This document shows, piece after piece, positions 10,356 to 20,613 of a stretch of 64,000 bases of DNA. The stretch spans positions 63,973,244 to 64,037,243 of the forward strand of contig CM063503.1 in NCBI GenBank assembly GCA_032207245.1, given 5' to 3'. A program made the position numbers and the translations under genes. The notes beneath the pieces are model-generated. The model saw only the letters and a list, made by a program, of their open reading frames with translations. It made no database searches and was not told the DNA's origin. Position 1 is the stretch's first letter. The number at the start of each line of letters is the position of its first letter. This DNA is from Pardosa pseudoannulata (taxonomy: Eukaryota > Arthropoda > Arachnida > Araneae > Lycosidae).

Positions 10356-12727
10356 GTAAGCAGTTTAAAATTCATATTTAATAAATTATTATACCAAGCT
10401 AAAACTTAAAAGATTCTATGGCATATTTATAAAAAAAAATGTTATACAAGTATAAATTTTTTCTGTTAGATTAATTTTGCCCTTTATATACATTCAAAAC
10501 ATATCTTTCACAGAAAAAGGATGAATCACATTTGCTATAATTCACCTAGATCATATAAATAAATCAGCTGACCAGTAAAATAATTTATTTATGGTTCAAA
10601 TACTTATTTATATAATTTATTTTATGGTCCTTAACTTCAGAGACATTGAGTTAGTTTATTTTTTACTCTGTGCAAATTAACATTCAGAATCAGAATTTCA
10701 TCATCCATGTATGTGACTAATGTTAAAATTAACCAGCAGTAATACATTGTTTCTAAAAATTGATGCATTATTTTGTACTCTCTGACACCAATTTTGGAAA
10801 ATAACAAATAATATACACTAATTCTAAAATTGGGGATTCATCGTGAGAACTTGCTCATCAATGGAAAATAATTTTTATTCTACAATATTTTTTAATGGCA
10901 GGCTAAAATATTTTTAGATCAGTTTTATTTCAGTAATTAGTAAAAGTCTTTATGAGTAAGACCTCATGTATCATAGACCATAGAGATAATAAACACACCC
11001 AGTGGCTTAATATACTACTCATTATTGTTTTCATTTTACCCCTAAGAAATTTTGCAATATGTTCTTTGAGGTAAATGTTTTTATAATTTTTCAAAGTGTT
11101 ACCAATAATGGAGCTCTCATTCTTGGCATTTTAGTTTCATTACTGTATACCAATATAATTAACTTCGTACATGAATGTATGTATATATTTATTTATATAT
11201 ATACATACACATATATTGTAACATTATTTTTTTTAAACATTGAATGACGAAAAATAATTGCCTTAATATTTCAGTTATTTATCTTGTATGTGTAGTAACA
11301 TACTCAAGTATATATTGTGAAACTTTAAAAAAGTTTGGTGTAATTAAATTCTTTTCTTGTACAATGCAATATCAATAAAAATCTCATTATAATACGTAGG
11401 TGTCAAAAGAATAGATTCGAAGTGAAATTGGAAGCTCTAGATACTAAATGCAGGAGAGAGTACATAGTTAGGCAGCTAAGGCCTGCAAAGGGCTATTATG
11501 CTCGTAAAGAAGAACAATGAAATAAAAAATCATGAATGTAAATATAAAGTTCCTGCTCTATAACTTAGTAAATAGTTTTTATTCAACATCAGCAGTTAAT
11601 TAAGTTTTTATGATTAATAGTATGTAATAACTGAGTTAAAATATTGTATAAATTAAATCATTTTATTTGTGGGATTATAATTTAATGGAATATCAAATGC
11701 AAGAAAAGAAAATTTATGAAGCCAATTATTCAACAAGACAACAATCATTTATAATTTCAAACTGAATTTGTAGTCATACTTGAATGAAATTTCTCAAACT
11801 TGAATGGGAATTAATGAAGTGTATAAGTATATGTTTTAATACATAACTTGATATGTTGTATATGTCTAGATTAATTAGCAATATAAAGAGAAAAATCTGT
11901 GGACTTTTCTTTCTCAATGTACTTTTAATTTTTCAAGTTACTCATGAAATTAGTTTAATTTTGGCTTGTATGTTGAGGAGCATAAATTATATATGCTTCA
12001 ATATTTATGAGGCAAATTTAAGCAAATTCAATATTAAAAACTTACAGCATAATTTAAAAGATATTTTTCAAGTAAAATGAAATTACATACAGCATTACTG
12101 ATCTTTTTTATAGTATATTTATGTATGCAAGCAAACCTATGAATGTAAGATGTATATATGTATGTATTTTGCATGTGTGTATGAAAATGAAATCACTTTT
12201 TTTATGAAATTGATTGTTCACTGTATATTAGATTAAGACTTTTGAACCCTCCATGCAAATAAATTCTGGCTCTATCACTGGTACCGGTATAATAAGAAAC
12301 CATTTTAAAGAATTTATTTGTCAGCTAAGAATAGCCTACCTCAGTTTTACTCTAGTTCATGGATGTGCCATAGACTTTTAAATTAATTAGCATTTAAGGT
12401 TCCTTTTATTTCTCTATAATATAATAGAAGCATTGAAGATTAATGATTCATTTATCAAGGAATCATTAATCCTTTTATGTCTATTGAAAAACTAGATAGC
12501 AATTTTATTTATATATGTAATAAAAGCTCTGTTAGTAATACTTCATTCTAAAAAAATTATTAAACTTGAACTTATACGCATAAAAAGGGGGTAAATAATA
12601 AAGCATAAAGTTTTTGTTAAATTTATCTAATCAAGAATTGGAGATGAAATAATTTTAATGAAATTTTTGTGTTAATACTGCAATTTTATATTTATTAAAA
12701 TTTATATCTCTATTTTCTTTGTTTTAG
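10356..12727. other. Intron holding a 2.17 kb segment missing from copy 2
   Basis: The GT...AG ends fit the flanking exons. The copy 2 intron is only about 200 bases. The extra piece runs from about 10,456 to 12,625. I see no terminal inverted repeat, LTR, poly(A) tail or target-site duplication at its ends and only a base or so of microhomology, so a deletion in copy 2 is more likely than an insertion in copy 1. Reading frames at 11,059-11,247 and 11,853-12,080 show no domain. Confidence 0.6.
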
Positions 12728-12745
12728 ATTCAGTGGAAAGAATGA
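12728..12745 (+). CDS. Candidate last coding exon (IQWKE, stop) with 3' UTR
   Basis: Follows TTTTCTTTGTTTTAG, a strong acceptor. It continues in frame from 10,355 and reads Ile-Gln-Trp-Lys-Glu then TGA. AATAAA-type poly(A) signals follow at 12,811 and 12,843, within 100 bases of the stop, as expected of a real 3' end. Copy 2 has the same exon at 60,838-60,855 and the same signals about 50-110 bases beyond it. Confidence 0.45.
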   Translation: MQWKE

Positions 12746-15392
12746 AAAGAACATATGAAATTTTGTGGATATAATAATCAATTTTGTACTTTTTTAAATA
12801 TTATTATTGTAATAAAAAATTGTATTCAATTTTTGTTTTCTTAATAAAAAAAGAACACATCATTCTTTTTATTTGAATTTTTATATTATCTGATAGCAAA
12901 TAAAAATAGCAAAATAATACTATATAGTAATTTTGATGTAAAAGCAGTAAGCTTTTAAACAATTAATACACAGAATATTCTCAGAAATATTTCAATTTAT
13001 AGAAAATTGCAATGTTTAAAGATCAATTAAAAGGGTAATTTTCATAATTGATATTCAATATCTTTACAAATAGTGTCAATATTAGATAAACATAATTAAT
13101 AAAAAAATTTAAATACTAAAGAATACACATTTGTGAATTAGTTATAAACTGATAAATTTGTATTAAATATATTCTATATAAGCTAACTATATAGAATATA
13201 TTAGAGATTTAATAGCTACATAAAAGCATTCTAGAAAAGCAATTATGATTGGTTTTGTTTTTAACAGCTTAATTTATAAAATAAAAAAAGTCAAAAAGGT
13301 ATAAAAGCACCCCTACGCCAATTTTTTTTTTTAAATAGTTAAGCAACTATGGCCAAAAGAACAATAAACATAATTATCAGGTAACCATGCTTTAGTTCCG
13401 ATGGCCTGACACTGGGAACGCCACTTTCTATGCAAGTCCCATGTTACAGAAGCGTATCGCTATTGCCTATGAGAGTTGGTTGTCTTAGTGTGTTTGTCTA
13501 TGCTAATACGTTAGTAATTGCTTTTAATAAAAAAAACTGTATTTGTATGGTCTATCTCCAAAAAGTCTAAAAAAAAAAAGTCATCCACATTTTATCTTGG
13601 ATGTTCAATAAAATTGAACTCAATTTAGGTTTTGAAAGTTTTACTTTAAGTCGAATTAAGTACATTTCATGTGTATAGTATAATGTCAATGTCATTCTAT
13701 ATTGTGTGCTGTTTTATTACAAAGTGAATTAAATTCATTACTCGTAACTTAAAACACTATTATTTTGCATTGTGAGCAACTTTTAAACAACCAAATTTGA
13801 TTCCTTTATTCTTTAAATACATACACACAATTTTAGTGAAATACCTTTATAATTTCATTTCAGTTATAATCTCATGTTATATTATTTTGAACCAATTTGT
13901 CAATTTATTTAGCCATAGCAAACTTTGTATTATATATTAAATAGATATATAAATTTTGAGGCAATTATTCAGTAGTTATTTGTAGTACATATATCTTACT
14001 ATTGAGTCTGTATCTAGTTATAAAAAAAAAAAATTCAGTGATACTTTAAAAGAATATATTTAGCCATTATAAACTTAATATTATAGGTGACTTAGGCTAG
14101 TTTTTACACTCTGGGTAAGGTGTTAAATTAAAATTAAAATTTAACCACCCATATAAATACATCATCCTAGATAATGACACTATTCTATATAATTTTCCAA
14201 ACTTTTTTGGGAAAATCTGTGTTTTAGAAAGCAGACAGAAAATTACATTAAAATGGACTAACATTTATTTATTAATTTTGTGTGTGTGATAAAATCCTTA
14301 GAGATATCTATAAACTTCTGCATTAATAAAAAGTCTGGAATTCATACAAGTGATAAATTTAACTGCTGTACAACTGTAGAATTTTTACGTATTTCAATGT
14401 ATAAAAAGGATCCATTAGAGGCCAATTGTTATGCTTCCTCTAGGCTAGTTATAGCAATTTTAATGGGGCTAGTTGTTACACAAACACAATTCCTCTGAGT
14501 GAATTATATTTTATAGAATTTTATTTTTCAAAGTTAATATGAGAGGTTTGGTTCATAACCAGAATGAACCATGTCTAATTTTCCTTTTTCAAATTGAACT
14601 TGGATACCAGGGTTAATAATTTGTTATTTCGTATGCATGCTTTGTGCCTTGTACTTTTCAAACAAACTATTTTTTCAGAAATTAATTATGCTACAGGTAC
14701 TTTAGGATTGAATTTCCTTAAACTTTTTCAAACAGATTTCACTTTATTTATGAACCCTTCATTATAAAATTAAGTTAATATAAAAAGCTTAAATAAAATA
14801 GGCCTATAATTTTTTTAAGCACACTTTGTGTAAAAACTTGTTACTTTCTTTTTGTAACAATTAAAAATAAATAACTTAGATAGATATATTCCTTTTTGTA
14901 CAAGTATTTTTAGTTATTAGTGGTATATAGAATTATTAAATGTTTATATATATAATTGTAAAATATCAGTGATATTTCAAAATATCTATTTTTTTAATTA
15001 TTGTGGGGTTTTTTAGCTGAGAAAATATAAAAAGTTAAAAAGCAGGATTTTGTCAAGAAAAACTGTATTAAACAAAATTAAAAATTTGTTGTTCAGTATA
15101 CAAAAATTTGGATTGCGATGAAATCACATTTTTAAAATTATATCTTCAGTTATTGTTATTAAAATTCTAGACATAATGCATATTCCTAAGCATGTGATTC
15201 TGTTAAAATAAATTGTAATTGAAAGAAATTGTAAACATTTTATAGCATAATAAATCTTGTTATACCACTTAAAATGCTTATGAGGTATTATATGCTGTGA
15301 ATAAAATTTCAGGATACACTTTTACATTAACTCTATCACAATTTCACCCATACACCACTCACATTTGTATTCCAAATTGTTTCAAATATATA
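12746..15392. other. AT-rich 3' flank and intergenic sequence
   Basis: No transposon end, domain or exon is recognised. A small hairpin (ATATTCTATATA ... TATATAGAATAT) lies at about 13,166-13,202. The block at 13,380-13,690 is slightly less AT-rich and has scattered substitutions against copy 2. Differences between the copies are clearly denser here than in the first 10 kb. Confidence 0.5.
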
Positions 15393-16045
15393 CAGTGGAC
15401 TCTGCTTAATGTGATCGTGGTTAATGTTGTCAATCACTTATTGGTATTGAAATCACTTGGCCTTGGTTTTTTCTATTCATTTGTATGTTAAAATTATCGT
15501 TTTATGTCATCGTTATATCGGTTAATGTTATAAGTTTTCAAAACTCATTTTAACTGACAAAGGAATATTCACAATGTATTCCGAAGGAACCCATTCTTTT
15601 CTTTCATTTTGCTGTTGTTTGAATTTCTAAGAATTCTCCCTCTTTTAGCTAGGGAAATGGACAATGAATAAAGGAGTGGGAAATTACATGCTTCTGGAAT
15701 TTTTCAGAAATGTGCACACCCTGCTGGTGGTCATTGGTTGTCAGATAAGCAGAAGGCAACACATTCTTTTCGGAACTGAGTAGGAGGGTATTCAGATTCT
15801 ATTTTTTGCTCACTTACATACAGCTTGTCCTTATGGAAGCCAGAAAGCGAAATGATTTAACTTTAAAACAAAAGATCGAAATATTAAATCATTATGACTG
15901 TTACCAAAAATGAGTCAGCACAATTAAACATTTCTCATCCTCTATTGTGCAAAATTTTGAAAAATCGTGATGAACTTACTAAAAGAGTCAAACAAAATTA
16001 AAATACGAAGTACAAACATAATAGAGCTTGTAAAGATGGTAATTA
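15393..16045 (+). mobile_element. Tigger/pogo-type transposon, 5' part only
   Basis: The element begins CAGTGGACTCTGCTTAATG immediately after a TA (15,391-15,392), the target dinucleotide of Tc1/mariner/pogo elements. A long leader follows. At 15,833-15,910 comes MEARKRNDLTLKQKIEILNH, the N-terminal CENP-B-type helix-turn-helix of Tigger transposases, stopped by TGA at 15,911. A different frame then continues the HTH similarity (SHPLLCKILKNRDEL) to about 16,040, after which nothing Tigger-like remains. No DDE catalytic domain or right terminal repeat is seen, so this is a dead 5' fragment. Confidence 0.75.
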
Positions 16046-17085
16046 TTATAATGATGATGTATATGGATGTTCTTGTTTAGTATATATGAATGACTATCTG
16101 GACATAAATGATAATTGATAGCATTGAAAATGTTATGAGGAAATTTTGGTTTGTTTGAACAAAACAATAATTATTTCCAAAATCATACAAGCAGAAGAGT
16201 ATGTGATATTGAATAATTATGTACTGCTGATCATAACTATTTAAACTGTTCAGGACAGCAGGGAGGAGAAAGATATACTTACCCTAGCATACTTAATTTT
16301 CTCAGTTATGCCCAAATTTAATTAAAAACTCATAAGCAAATCATAACTTCAATTTAATATGTTAAAATTTACAGTTCATAATCCCTTATTGTATATCCTG
16401 TAAAAATAGTTTCACGATACTTAAAAAACTCTTATTTTATAAGAAATAGTTTTATTTTAATAAAATTTATATTTACAGTCAGAAAAAATACTTTTTATAA
16501 TTCAAATTATCAATAGAGTTATGATATTGTCCAAAAATTATAAATTTAACTAGCTGAATAAATAAATATAATTCCAGGGATATCAGATCTTTCATATATG
16601 TTTGCCATTCATTTGCATTTGAATCGATCTTATTATTATTCATATTAAATATTTCAGTGCCATCTGAATTCTCAGATTCACTGTCATTTGTAATTAGAAA
16701 AATTACTTTCCTCCATTTTTTACTATCTGATTTGTTAATCAAAATTTAAAAAATCTTATTCAAACTTAAATGTTTAGTTCTTTCTGCCATGGTGGTAAAA
16801 ATAATACTGATCTAATATAAAGAAAAACTATCCTGCAAACTAAAATTCTTCTCTCACTTCTAACCATTATAAACATTCCAGCCTTTCTCATTCTGTTGAA
16901 ATATAAACACCCAGTACTCAATTAATCACAACCCTTGAATTTAAAAATGCACCATTGTTTTCTTGTTCAAAATAACCTGATTCAGAAGGGAAAAAATCCT
17001 AACTGAAAGCATATATTGAAGGTTAATTTTTCTACAAAACATTATTAAAAAAATCTAATGGTCTTTAATCACTATCTGCGTGCGA
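16046..17085. other. AT-rich spacer
   Basis: Nothing recognised. An 87-codon minus-strand frame at 16,479-16,742 (Asn/Ser-rich, then a hydrophobic stretch) has no domain I know. Because the window ends before the matching part of copy 2, I cannot say whether this belongs to the duplicated unit. Confidence 0.5.
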
Positions 17086-17214
17086 TTCTTCGGTGCGGTT
17101 CGAAGGGCCTGAGCTGAAAGGCTATTTTAGTTTTATTAAATATTGTGCTGTGAATAAACGTCGTCAGTAAATTAGAAGGGTAACTGCTGAACACTCAAAG
17201 TCCCAGTTATTACA
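17086..17214 (+). repeat. LTR-like 3' end with AATAAA
   Basis: This block contains GAATAAACGTCGTCAG and ends near TTATTACA, like the poly(A)-signal end of a retroviral-type LTR. In unit B the same block (42,499-42,640) follows directly after the end of a decayed Gypsy pol, which supports the idea that it is a Gypsy LTR remnant. No matching 5' part is visible in unit A. Confidence 0.4.
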
Positions 17215-17236
17215 CGTATATACATGCATACATATT

Positions 17237-17586
<350 letters not shown>

Positions 17587-17774
17587 TGTTGGGAATTCGC
17601 TTTGGCGATCGCCAATGTGTCGCGGGGCCGCCAAGAGCTTTCCGAGCATTCCCACAATCCCTCTCTTCATTGTAATGTACAGTCCATTAACGATGTTGTT
17701 CGACGGAACAAAATAAAAACGGCATTGCAAACAATCGTGTCGTTATTGATTAAATCCAGCGCACTTACACAAGA
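17587..17774 (+). repeat. 5' LTR of the Pao/BEL element
   Basis: 188 bases, starting TGTTGGGAATTCG and ending CTTACACAAGA where similarity to the 3' LTR stops. It differs from the 3' LTR at two bases (CGGGGCCGCC here, CGGAGCCACC there). The first TGG after it (17,777, TGGTCCTTCTC) is a candidate primer-binding site. I could not assign the tRNA. Confidence 0.93.
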
Positions 17775-17813
17775 TTTGGTCCTTCTCAGCCGCAGGATTT
17801 TCCCCAAAACAAA

Positions 17814-18248
17814 ATGGATACAAAGATTTTGAATCGAAAGCGAGGCAATCTAAAATCAAGATTGACTAAGTACGAAGCCGATGTCGCTGACGAAACTAAA
17901 ACTATAAATGCAATTGAGCTAAAATCTAAACTTGACTCCGTAAAGGATTTAAAATCGGAACTAGATGATCGGAAGGAGAAATACTACGAGGTTCTTAGTG
18001 ATGAAGAATTCAAAGACCAGGATCAACAGCTGATTGACCTCTACTTTCGTTTGGAGAATTTAGAGGTAAGAATTAAGATATTAATTAATTCTCTAAAGAC
18101 TGATTCTAATACTATTTCTAATGTTGATGCCGGTAAAGTCAAAGAACATTCTAATATTAAATTACCAGATATTCCCTTACCTAGTTTTGATGGTAAATAC
18201 GAAGAATGGTTTGTTTTTAAAGAACAATTCATGTGTTTGATTTCTTAA
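17814..18248 (+). CDS. gag: Pao/BEL gag N-terminal part, ended by an in-frame stop
   Basis: 144 codons from ATG 17,814 (context AACAAAATGG), 39 bases after the 5' LTR. The start is Lys/Arg-rich, followed by a charged, probably coiled-coil region, then LPDIPLPSFDGKYEEW near residues 114-129, the DUF1759-type gag motif of Pao/BEL elements. The TAA at 18,246 is premature. The next long frame is in the same reading frame and simply carries on the gag. The structural protein would package element RNA in cytoplasmic particles. As it stands the product is truncated. Confidence 0.88.
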   Translation: MDTKILNRKRGNLKSRLTKYEADVADETKTINAIELKSKLDSVKDLKSELDDRKEKYYEVLSDEEFKDQDQQLIDLYFRLENLEVRIKILINSLKTDSNTISNVDAGKVKEHSNIKLPDIPLPSFDGKYEEWFVFKEQFMCLIS

Positions 18249-18281
18249 AATAATCTGAATGATTCTCAAAAACTATATTAT

Positions 18282-20564
18282 TTGCAAGCGGCTCTTAAAG
18301 GTAGTGCTAAACAATTACAAACGTCAGATGATACGTATGAAACGCTGCTGAAAGCACTTACGGATCGCTACGAAAACAAACGAATTATTGTTGACATGCA
18401 TGTAAACTCATTGATTAATATTGAGAAAATGTCTCATGAATCTGCCAAGGATCTCAGGCACTTAATCGACAAATTACTTAAACATATAAGAGCATTAAAG
18501 ACTTTGAAATTCGAAAACAATAATTTTTCAGAAATTCTCTTAATAAACATAATGTTACAAAAACTTGATCGTGAAACACGTAAACAATTCGAACTTTCTA
18601 TTGAATCGATTGAAGTTCCTACTTGGCAAACATTTATTCAATTCCTTGAAAAAAGATGCCAAGTTCTAGAAAGTGTGAACAGAAACGTATCTGTTAAACC
18701 AAAATTCCAATTCGAGCAAAATTCTCGTTCGAAAGTTTCGATGCTTAATTACAACATATCTGAAAAACGTTGTATAGCTTGCAATTTAAACTCGCAACAT
18801 GCTCTACACAAATGTGCTACATTCTTAAATATGAATGCTCATGAACGTTATGAATTAGTGAAAAAAGGTAATTTATGTTACAATTGCTTGAATGATCATA
18901 AATTAAGTAAATGCTTTACTTGCAACAAGTTTCACCATACTTTGATTCATAAACCAAAACAAGAGCTTAATTCGAGTATGAGGGAAAACAAACAGGAAGT
19001 TCCCACAACGCGTTCTGACTTGGCACAGAGCCAAACCGAAAACTCAGCAAATTTTGATTCATATAATAGTCAAGTATTCTTTCCAAACAGTGAAAACGTA
19101 ACCCTTTCGGCAACGACTAACTGTTTAAAAACAAAAACAGTTCTGCTTTCAACGGCAATGATTCAAGTGGCAGATTGCTATGGGAAATATATTGCAGGAC
19201 GTTGTGTTCTGGATAGTGGATCCATGTGTAATTTTATGACTTCGGAATTCGCTAATAAATTAGGACTAAGGAAGCAGAAAACTTATGCTCCTGTCAGTGG
19301 CGTTAACGGTTCGCCATTGTTATTGAAATCGAAAGTACAAACAACAATTTCGAATGATACAAGTACTTATCGCACTCCGTTAGAATTTTTCATTCTCTCA
19401 AAAATAAGTGATCTTACTCCAACCAACTGTTTTAAAATAGACACAAATCTCATACCGGCAGAAATTAAGTTAGCTGATTCTAAACCTGGAAAAATCGATT
19501 TATTAATAGGCAACGAAATATTCTTTGACCTGTTAAGAGATGGCAAATTCCGTGTGTTAAATCACAACATCACATTTCAAAATACTGTTTTCGGTTATGT
19601 CATAAGTGGATCTGTTAATTGTAGCTCAAATATTCAGTTCAGCGGACTTTCAACACGGTTAGAGGAATTAGAAGAAAATATGCAACGATTTTGGAAAATC
19701 GAATCTGTTGAAGAAAATTCCCGAATATTATCTCCCGAAGAAGAATTCTGCGAAAAACACTTCGCTGACACTTATTATCGAAACGAGTTAGGGCGGTATG
19801 TCGTTCAATTGCCCCTGAAAGAAGATAATATTCTTGGTGAGTCCAAACATTTTGCAGAAAAGCGATTAAATTCTCTCTGGCATCGTTTAAGTTCTAATGC
19901 GAAAATGAAAAAGTTATACGTAGATTTCATGGACGAATACGAAAAACTCGGACACATGAAAGAAATTGTTGACGATAACTCTAACACCGAAAGTTATTAT
20001 ATGCCACATCATGGCGTTTACCGCCCGGAAAAGCAGACAACACAATTACGAGTGGTTTTTAACGCTTCTTCCCCTACTCCTAATGGTCTCTCTCTGAATG
20101 ATATTCTGTTGAATGGCGGGTTTATTCAAGACGAACTGTTTTCAATTCTTTCTAGATTCCGAACTCATAAATACGTATTTACAGCCGATGTACAGAAAAT
20201 GTACCGACAAATCTTAGTTCACCCCCAGCACAGAGATTATCAACCTATTTTGTGGAAGACTGATATTCATAGTTCTATAAAAATATACCAATTGCAGACC
20301 GTTACTTACGGTACCACCAGTCCTTCATTTTTAGCCACGAGAGTTTTGAAGCAGTTAGCGCACGATGAAGGTGATCGGTTTCCGCTCGCGTCGGCCGTTG
20401 TACTATCCGATTTTTATGTTGACGATGTCCTTAGTGGAAGTAATGACCTATCTATCGCAAAAAGAACAAAAGAGCAGCTAATTGAAATGTTTCAGCAATG
20501 TGGGATGGTGCTTCACAAATGGTGTTCCAATAGTCAAGAATTGTGCGAAGATATAACTGAATAA
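18282..20564 (+). CDS. pol: Pao/BEL gag-protease-reverse transcriptase part
   Basis: 760 codons, same frame as the gag fragment upstream. Residues 1-150 complete the DUF1759-type gag. Residues about 164-225 hold Cys/His zinc-knuckle clusters (CIAC, CYNC, CFTC). The aspartic protease (DUF1758-type) has its DSGS catalytic motif at 311-314. The reverse transcriptase follows, with RVVFNASS, VFTADVQKMYRQI and the YVDD active site at 712-715. The frame ends at 20,564 just after the RT, and the rest of pol lies in the next frame, so a small indel lies between about 20,557 and 20,613. The first Met (18,282) is an artefact of the upstream stop, not a natural start. Confidence 0.93.
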   Translation: MQAALKGSAKQLQTSDDTYETLLKALTDRYENKRIIVDMHVNSLINIEKMSHESAKDLRHLIDKLLKHIRALKTLKFENNNFSEILLINIMLQKLDRETRKQFELSIESIEVPTWQTFIQFLEKRCQVLESVNRNVSVKPKFQFEQNSRSKVSMLNYNISEKRCIACNLNSQHALHKCATFLNMNAHERYELVKKGNLCYNCLNDHKLSKCFTCNKFHHTLIHKPKQELNSSMRENKQEVPTTRSDLAQSQTENSANFDSYNSQVFFPNSENVTLSATTNCLKTKTVLLSTAMIQVADCYGKYIAGRCVLDSGSMCNFMTSEFANKLGLRKQKTYAPVSGVNGSPLLLKSKVQTTISNDTSTYRTPLEFFILSKISDLTPTNCFKIDTNLIPAEIKLADSKPGKIDLLIGNEIFFDLLRDGKFRVLNHNITFQNTVFGYVISGSVNCSSNIQFSGLSTRLEELEENMQRFWKIESVEENSRILSPEEEFCEKHFADTYYRNELGRYVVQLPLKEDNILGESKHFAEKRLNSLWHRLSSNAKMKKLYVDFMDEYEKLGHMKEIVDDNSNTESYYMPHHGVYRPEKQTTQLRVVFNASSPTPNGLSLNDILLNGGFIQDELFSILSRFRTHKYVFTADVQKMYRQILVHPQHRDYQPILWKTDIHSSIKIYQLQTVTYGTTSPSFLATRVLKQLAHDEGDRFPLASAVVLSDFYVDDVLSGSNDLSIAKRTKEQLIEMFQQCGMVLHKWCSNSQELCEDITE

Positions 20565-20613
20565 CGAGCGCTCATTTCATGGTTGTTACGACGCGTCAAC
20601 CAAAGCTTTAGGC

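Larger units (their letters stand above)
1..15890 (+). repeat. Copy 1 of a large direct duplication
   Basis: This whole stretch reappears in the same orientation at 50,338-64,000. The offset is about 50,337 near the start, about 50,280 from 6.5 to 10.4 kb, and about 48,112 after 12.6 kb, where copy 1 holds 2.17 kb that copy 2 lacks. Single-base differences are rare up to 10.4 kb and clearly commoner after 12.6 kb. Homology is already present at base 1, so the true left edge is outside the window. Copy 2 is cut by the window end, so the right edge is unknown. It may be a real tandem duplication or duplicated haplotype sequence placed in tandem. Confidence 0.95.

Noticed and set aside
17602..17832. 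76-codon frame at the start of the Pao/BEL element
   Set aside because: It lies inside the 5' LTR and leader, in a different frame from gag, and has no domain.
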